This document shows, piece after piece, positions 61,051 to 64,000 of a DNA stretch of 64,000 nucleotides (its first letter is position 1; every line of letters begins with the position of its first letter). Below the pieces are notes generated by a model. It saw nothing but the letters and a program-made list of their open reading frames with translations. It made no database searches and was not told the origin of the DNA. The position numbers were made by a program, and so were the translations under genes. The DNA lies in NCBI GenBank assembly GCA_021323595.1, contig JAJPKR010000006.1, forward strand, positions 1 through 64,000, given 5' to 3'. The stretch comes from Terriglobia bacterium (lineage in GTDB: Bacteria; Acidobacteriota; Terriglobia; Terriglobales; SCQP01).

Positions 61051-62160
61051 TTATTGGAAGGCGGGGGCCGGCGAACTGCCATGAGAAATATCAGCCGCGG
61101 CGGCCGGCTGCTGCTGCGTCAAGCAGTGGCAAGCGCCCAAGCCCCAGACGAGGTCGCGCGCCGGGATCGGCACTACCATGCGCCCGGGAAAAAGCGCGGC
61201 CAAGATCCGTTGGGCGCGCTCGTCTTGCGCGCAGCCGAAAACAGGCAGCAGAACGGCGCGATTGGCGATATAAAAATTGGCGTAACTGGCGGGCAGGCGC
61301 TGGCCCTCGTATTCGACAGGATCGGGCATCGGCAACGGGACGACGCGCAGCGGCGCGCCATCCTCCAGGCGCATGGCTTGCAGCCGCGCGAGGTTGGCGC
61401 GTAGCGGCTCGAAATTGGGATCACGGGGATTCTCCTCGAGCACCGTCACCACGGTGCCGGGGGCGACAAAGCGCGTGAGGTCATCCACGTGGCCGTCGGT
61501 GTCGTCGCCGGCGATGCCATCGCCGAGCCACAAGATTTGCCGCACGCCGAGCCAATCGCGCAGGGCCGCTTCGATCTCGGCACGCGACAGGCGGGGATTG
61601 CGATTGGGATTGAGCAGGCACGATTCCGTGGTGAGCAAAGTTCCGGCGCCATTGACGTCAATGGAGCCGCCTTCGAGGACCATGCCGGGAGAACGCACCG
61701 GAATTCCGAGCAGTTCGCCGACGCGCGCCGGCACCGCGTCGTCCTGGGTGAAGGGCGGATACTTGCCGCCCCAGGCGTTGTAATCCCAGTCCAGGATCAT
61801 CTGCTCGCGGTGGCCGCGCCGGTCGCGCACCAGCCAGATGGGGCCGTGGTCCCGCGCCCAGGCGTCGTCGGTCGGAATGCGATGCAGGTGAATTGGCGCT
61901 TGCGCTAATCCCGCGGCGGCGAGGCGGGCGCGGACCGAACGCTCCATACTCTCGTCGAGCACGTTGACGTGCACCGCCTCGCCCTCCACCAGGGCGCGAA
62001 TCATGGCGACAATTACGGGGGGAATGCGGTCGAGCAGGCCCGGCCAACTGGCCTCTTTGTGAGGCCAGGCGAGCCATGTCGCCGCGTGCGGCTCCCACTC
62101 GGCTGGCATGCGAAAGCCCTGCCGTCCGGGTGGGAGAGCGGAGTTGCCGGCGTCGGACAC
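61051..62160 (-). CDS. aguA: Agmatine deiminase
   Basis: Converts agmatine to N-carbamoylputrescine, the first step of the AguA/AguB putrescine route. A guanidino-group-modifying enzyme of 369 residues from the GTG at 62160. This start supplies the GRQGFRMPAEWEPHAATWLAWP N-terminus typical of the family; an ATG at 62109 would cut into it. Further motifs are DDAWARDHGPIWLV, DWDYNAWGGKYPP, LEGGSIDVNGAGTLLTTESCLLNPNRNP, GDDTDGHVDDLTRFV and the catalytic Cys346 in ACHCLTQQQPA. The next step, aguB, is encoded nearby on the other strand. Confidence 0.92.
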   Translation of the reverse strand: MSDAGNSALPPGRQGFRMPAEWEPHAATWLAWPHKEASWPGLLDRIPPVIVAMIRALVEGEAVHVNVLDESMERSVRARLAAAGLAQAPIHLHRIPTDDAWARDHGPIWLVRDRRGHREQMILDWDYNAWGGKYPPFTQDDAVPARVGELLGIPVRSPGMVLEGGSIDVNGAGTLLTTESCLLNPNRNPRLSRAEIEAALRDWLGVRQILWLGDGIAGDDTDGHVDDLTRFVAPGTVVTVLEENPRDPNFEPLRANLARLQAMRLEDGAPLRVVPLPMPDPVEYEGQRLPASYANFYIANRAVLLPVFGCAQDERAQRILAALFPGRMVVPIPARDLVWGLGACHCLTQQQPAAAADISHGSSPAPAFQ

Positions 62161-62187
62161 GGGGATTAGAATCGCACGGCTTTGCGC

Positions 62188-62193
62188 TATGCT
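62188..62193 (+). promoter_or_regulatory. Putative -10 box of GNAT gene (leaderless)
   Basis: TATGCT ends six bases before the GTG at 62200. On the other strand TCTAAT (62170-62165) ends four bases before the aguA GTG. Each suggests a transcript starting at about the first codon. No clear -35 box was found for either. Confidence 0.4.
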
Positions 62194-62199
62194 GGGGGG

Positions 62200-62754
62200 G
62201 TGAGCCGAGCCGGGCAGGCCGCGAGTTTCGACCTCTGCACGGTCGCGCCGAGCACGGCGGCCGACGCGGAGGCGATTCGCGCCATTGCCAGGGCGGCATG
62301 GCGGGCGACGTACGCCGGCCTGATCAGCCCGGAGGCCTGCGACCGCTACGTGGAGCGCGCCTACGGCATCCCGTGGCTGGCGGAGTTGCACGGGCGCGGT
62401 GACGTGCGCGGTTTTATCGCGCGCGAACGAGGTCGCGCGGTGGGCTTTGCCATGCTGTCGCTGGGCTCGCCCGCCGACGATCCGCCCGGCGCCGTGCTGC
62501 GTAGCTTGTACCTCGATCCGGCCTGCCAGGGCCGGGGTCTGGGCGCGCGCTTGCTGGAGGCGGTGCGGCAGGCCGCGGAAGCGGCCGGCGAACCGTGCTT
62601 GTGGGTGGCGGTGCACGAAGATCTCGCCGCCGCGCGGCGGTGGTACGAAGCCCACGGCTTCGTGTACGACGGGCCCGCGAGCTCTTCCATCGGCGGCGAA
62701 AAGATCCAGCAGGCGGTGTATCGCCTTCCGCTCGCTTCCGCGGCCGTTCGCTGA
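62200..62754 (+). CDS. GNAT-family N-acetyltransferase
   Basis: This encodes 184 residues from the GTG at 62200. The acetyl-CoA loop is SLYLDPACQGRGLGARLLEAV (Q/R-x-x-G-x-G/A), with VAVHEDLAAARRWYEAHGFVYDG following; the N-terminal strand is EAIRAIARAAWRATYAGLISPEAC. The substrate is unknown; polyamines are possible because it is immediately followed by aguB. The five-base spacing to aguB supports a shared message. Confidence 0.88.
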   Translation: MSRAGQAASFDLCTVAPSTAADAEAIRAIARAAWRATYAGLISPEACDRYVERAYGIPWLAELHGRGDVRGFIARERGRAVGFAMLSLGSPADDPPGAVLRSLYLDPACQGRGLGARLLEAVRQAAEAAGEPCLWVAVHEDLAAARRWYEAHGFVYDGPASSSIGGEKIQQAVYRLPLASAAVR

Positions 62755-62759
62755 CCCCC

Positions 62760-63665
62760 ATGGCTCGCTCGACGCGCATCGCCCTGGTGCAATGCCGCGC
62801 CGAGCCCGATCCCGCCGAGAATCTGCGGCGCATGCTGGCGCGCATCGGCGAAGCGGCGGCGGGCGGGGCGCGGGTGGTGTGCACGCCGGAATTGTTCCGG
62901 ACGCGCTACTTTTGCCAAAGCGAAGATCACGCGCATTTCGAGCTGGCCGAGCCCATCCCCGGACCGGCGAGCGAGGCGCTGGCGCAGGCGGCGCGGCAGC
63001 ACCGGGTGGCGATCGTGGCCTCGCTTTTCGAGCGGCGCGCCGCGGGACTGTTCCACAACACGGCCGCGGTATTCGACGCGGATGGGTCGCTGCGCGGGCT
63101 GTATCGCAAGATGCATATTCCCGACGATCCCCGCTATTACGAAAAGTTCTATTTCACGCCTGGCGATTTGGGATTTCGCAGCTTCGCCGTCGAGCCGGCG
63201 CGGGTGGGAGTGCTCGTTTGCTGGGATCAATGGTTTCCGGAAGCGGCGCGTCTGACGGCGCTGGGCGGGGCGGAGATCTTGTTCTATCCCACCGCCATCG
63301 GCTGGCATCCGGCCGAAAAGCAGGAGTACGGGCAGGAACAAATCGAGTCTTGGCGGCTGATCCAGCGCGCGCACGCCATTGCGAACGGCATTTTCGTGGC
63401 AGTGCCGAACCGGGTGGGTTTCGAACCCGCCGCGGGCGGCGCGGGCGATGGCGCGCTCGGGGCGGGCATCGAGTTTTGGGGCTCGAGTTTCGTCTGCGCT
63501 CCCGACGGCGCCGTCATCGCCCAAGCCGGCTGCGCGGAAGAGACGATCGTTTACGCCGATTGCGATCTGGAATGGGTGCAGCGCCAGCGGACCCATTGGC
63601 CCTTTCTGCGCGACCGCCGCGTGGACGCGTATCAACGCTTGACCGAGCGCTGGCTCGACGATTGA
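62760..63665 (+). CDS. aguB: N-carbamoylputrescine amidase
   Basis: Hydrolyses N-carbamoylputrescine to putrescine, CO2 and ammonia. A nitrilase-superfamily enzyme of 301 residues with the catalytic triad Glu44 (CTPELFRTRYF), Lys117 (YRKMHIPDDPRYYEKFYFTPGD) and Cys154 (VLVCWDQWFPEAARL). The RxxxIPDDPxYYEKFYF loop distinguishes AguB from other nitrilases. With aguA it completes agmatine-to-putrescine conversion. Its 3' end overlaps the convergent M48 gene by 34 bases. Confidence 0.94.
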   Translation: MARSTRIALVQCRAEPDPAENLRRMLARIGEAAAGGARVVCTPELFRTRYFCQSEDHAHFELAEPIPGPASEALAQAARQHRVAIVASLFERRAAGLFHNTAAVFDADGSLRGLYRKMHIPDDPRYYEKFYFTPGDLGFRSFAVEPARVGVLVCWDQWFPEAARLTALGGAEILFYPTAIGWHPAEKQEYGQEQIESWRLIQRAHAIANGIFVAVPNRVGFEPAAGGAGDGALGAGIEFWGSSFVCAPDGAVIAQAGCAEETIVYADCDLEWVQRQRTHWPFLRDRRVDAYQRLTERWLDD

Positions 63666-64000
63666 AGCGCCGGGCGAGACGCGGGCGCCGCTCCGAGGCC
63701 AACCGCCGACGGGCGCGCCCGGCGCTGCCAAGCCCGGCAATAGGACTGCGCAAACGCGATGCGCTCGGCGTCGCTGGGATGATTGAAGAACCACCACTCG
63801 ATCCAGCTGGGCGGATCGGGGGGAATCAGATCGGTGCGCAGGTCCGCTTGAAACGAGCGCACCGCCGCGCAGGGATCGGGAGCGACGCGCAATCCGTAGG
63901 CGTCGGCTTGATGCTCGAGATGGCGAGAGAAGCCGTGGATGGCGGGCGAGGCCAGGAAGAATAGGACGTAGAGCGACAGCGCCAAGAACGGCAAGCCGGC
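63632..64000 (-). CDS. M48-family metalloprotease (partial, N-terminus beyond window)
   Basis: About 122 residues of the C-terminus are visible. A membrane helix (LALSLYVLFFLASPAI) comes before RHLEHQADAYGLRV, the E-x-x-A-D zinc-ligand motif of M48/Ste24 proteases; HPSDAERIAFAQSY is the conserved region after it. The HEXXH helix must lie outside the window. M48 enzymes cut proteins at the membrane, often in envelope quality control. The C-terminal tail is Arg/Ala/Ser-rich. Confidence 0.82.
   Translation of the reverse strand, partial: AGLPFLALSLYVLFFLASPAIHGFSRHLEHQADAYGLRVAPDPCAAVRSFQADLRTDLIPPDPPSWIEWWFFNHPSDAERIAFAQSYCRAWQRRARPSAVGLGAAPASRPALQSSSQRSVKR

Overview
This window looks like chromosome from a high-GC Gram-negative member of the Acidobacteriota. 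The evidence is two Oar-like TonB-dependent receptors with N-terminal carboxypeptidase-regulatory domains, a CRTAC1-type (ASPIC/UnbV) protein paired with a TPR protein, a DUF4097 protein, a bacillithiol gene (bshA) beside LPS-heptose genes, and many Tat-exported sugar enzymes. The phylum is an inference from gene content. No rRNA, tRNA, CRISPR array or intact insertion sequence was seen. The first bases contain a 16-G run, which suggests an assembly contig edge.

Layout. 1-1.9 kb: a small exported Cys-rich peptide, an exported beta-propeller protein and a membrane-anchored redoxin, all overlapping or nearly so. 2.1-5.0 kb: ispH and transketolase. 5.1-12.7 kb (minus strand): a housekeeping run with rplM-rpsI-rpsB-tsf-pyrH-frr, bshA, dedA and small genes. 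12.9-20.4 kb: a 3-hydroxyisobutyrate-dehydrogenase-like enzyme, DUF4097, an HD-GYP-like protein, a hybrid histidine kinase, an ACP-like protein without the carrier serine, and a DinG-type helicase. 20.5-24.1 kb: hldA-hldD-xylB-like operon. 24.1-43.8 kb: a carbohydrate region. A TonB receptor-GH39-GH144 operon faces a LacI regulator and an MFS transporter, with a recognisable promoter and LacI operator between them. It is followed by Tat-exported Gfo/Idh and TIM-barrel enzymes, a second TonB receptor, an SDR and a LarA-family epimerase.

43.8-49.9 kb: macrodomain, CRTAC1, TPR, DUF3179 and ankyrin genes. The DUF3179 gene has an in-frame UGA exactly where the family has the first Cys of its YCxxC motif. 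A bacterial-type SECIS hairpin with a GGUCU loop follows it, so it is very probably a selenoprotein. 50.0-56.0 kb: an SDR, then the ADP-heptose branch (gmhB, a second heptose kinase, hldC, heptosyltransferase), an isoprenylcysteine-methyltransferase-like protein, DUF3108 and a membrane protein. 56.05-56.5 kb: hairpin-rich non-coding DNA. 56.5-60.6 kb: a QueD-like protein, NnrS, DUF488, an AhpD-like protein and a Cys-less Crp/Fnr regulator, plausibly a nitrosative-stress island. 61-63.7 kb: agmatine deiminase and N-carbamoylputrescine amidase for putrescine synthesis. The right edge cuts an M48 protease.

Two structural habits recur. Several genes have a -10 hexamer ending only 4-10 nt before the start codon, which predicts leaderless or very short-leader mRNAs. 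Five convergent gene pairs overlap by exactly the tetranucleotide CTAA or TTAG, so that both stop codons share bases.
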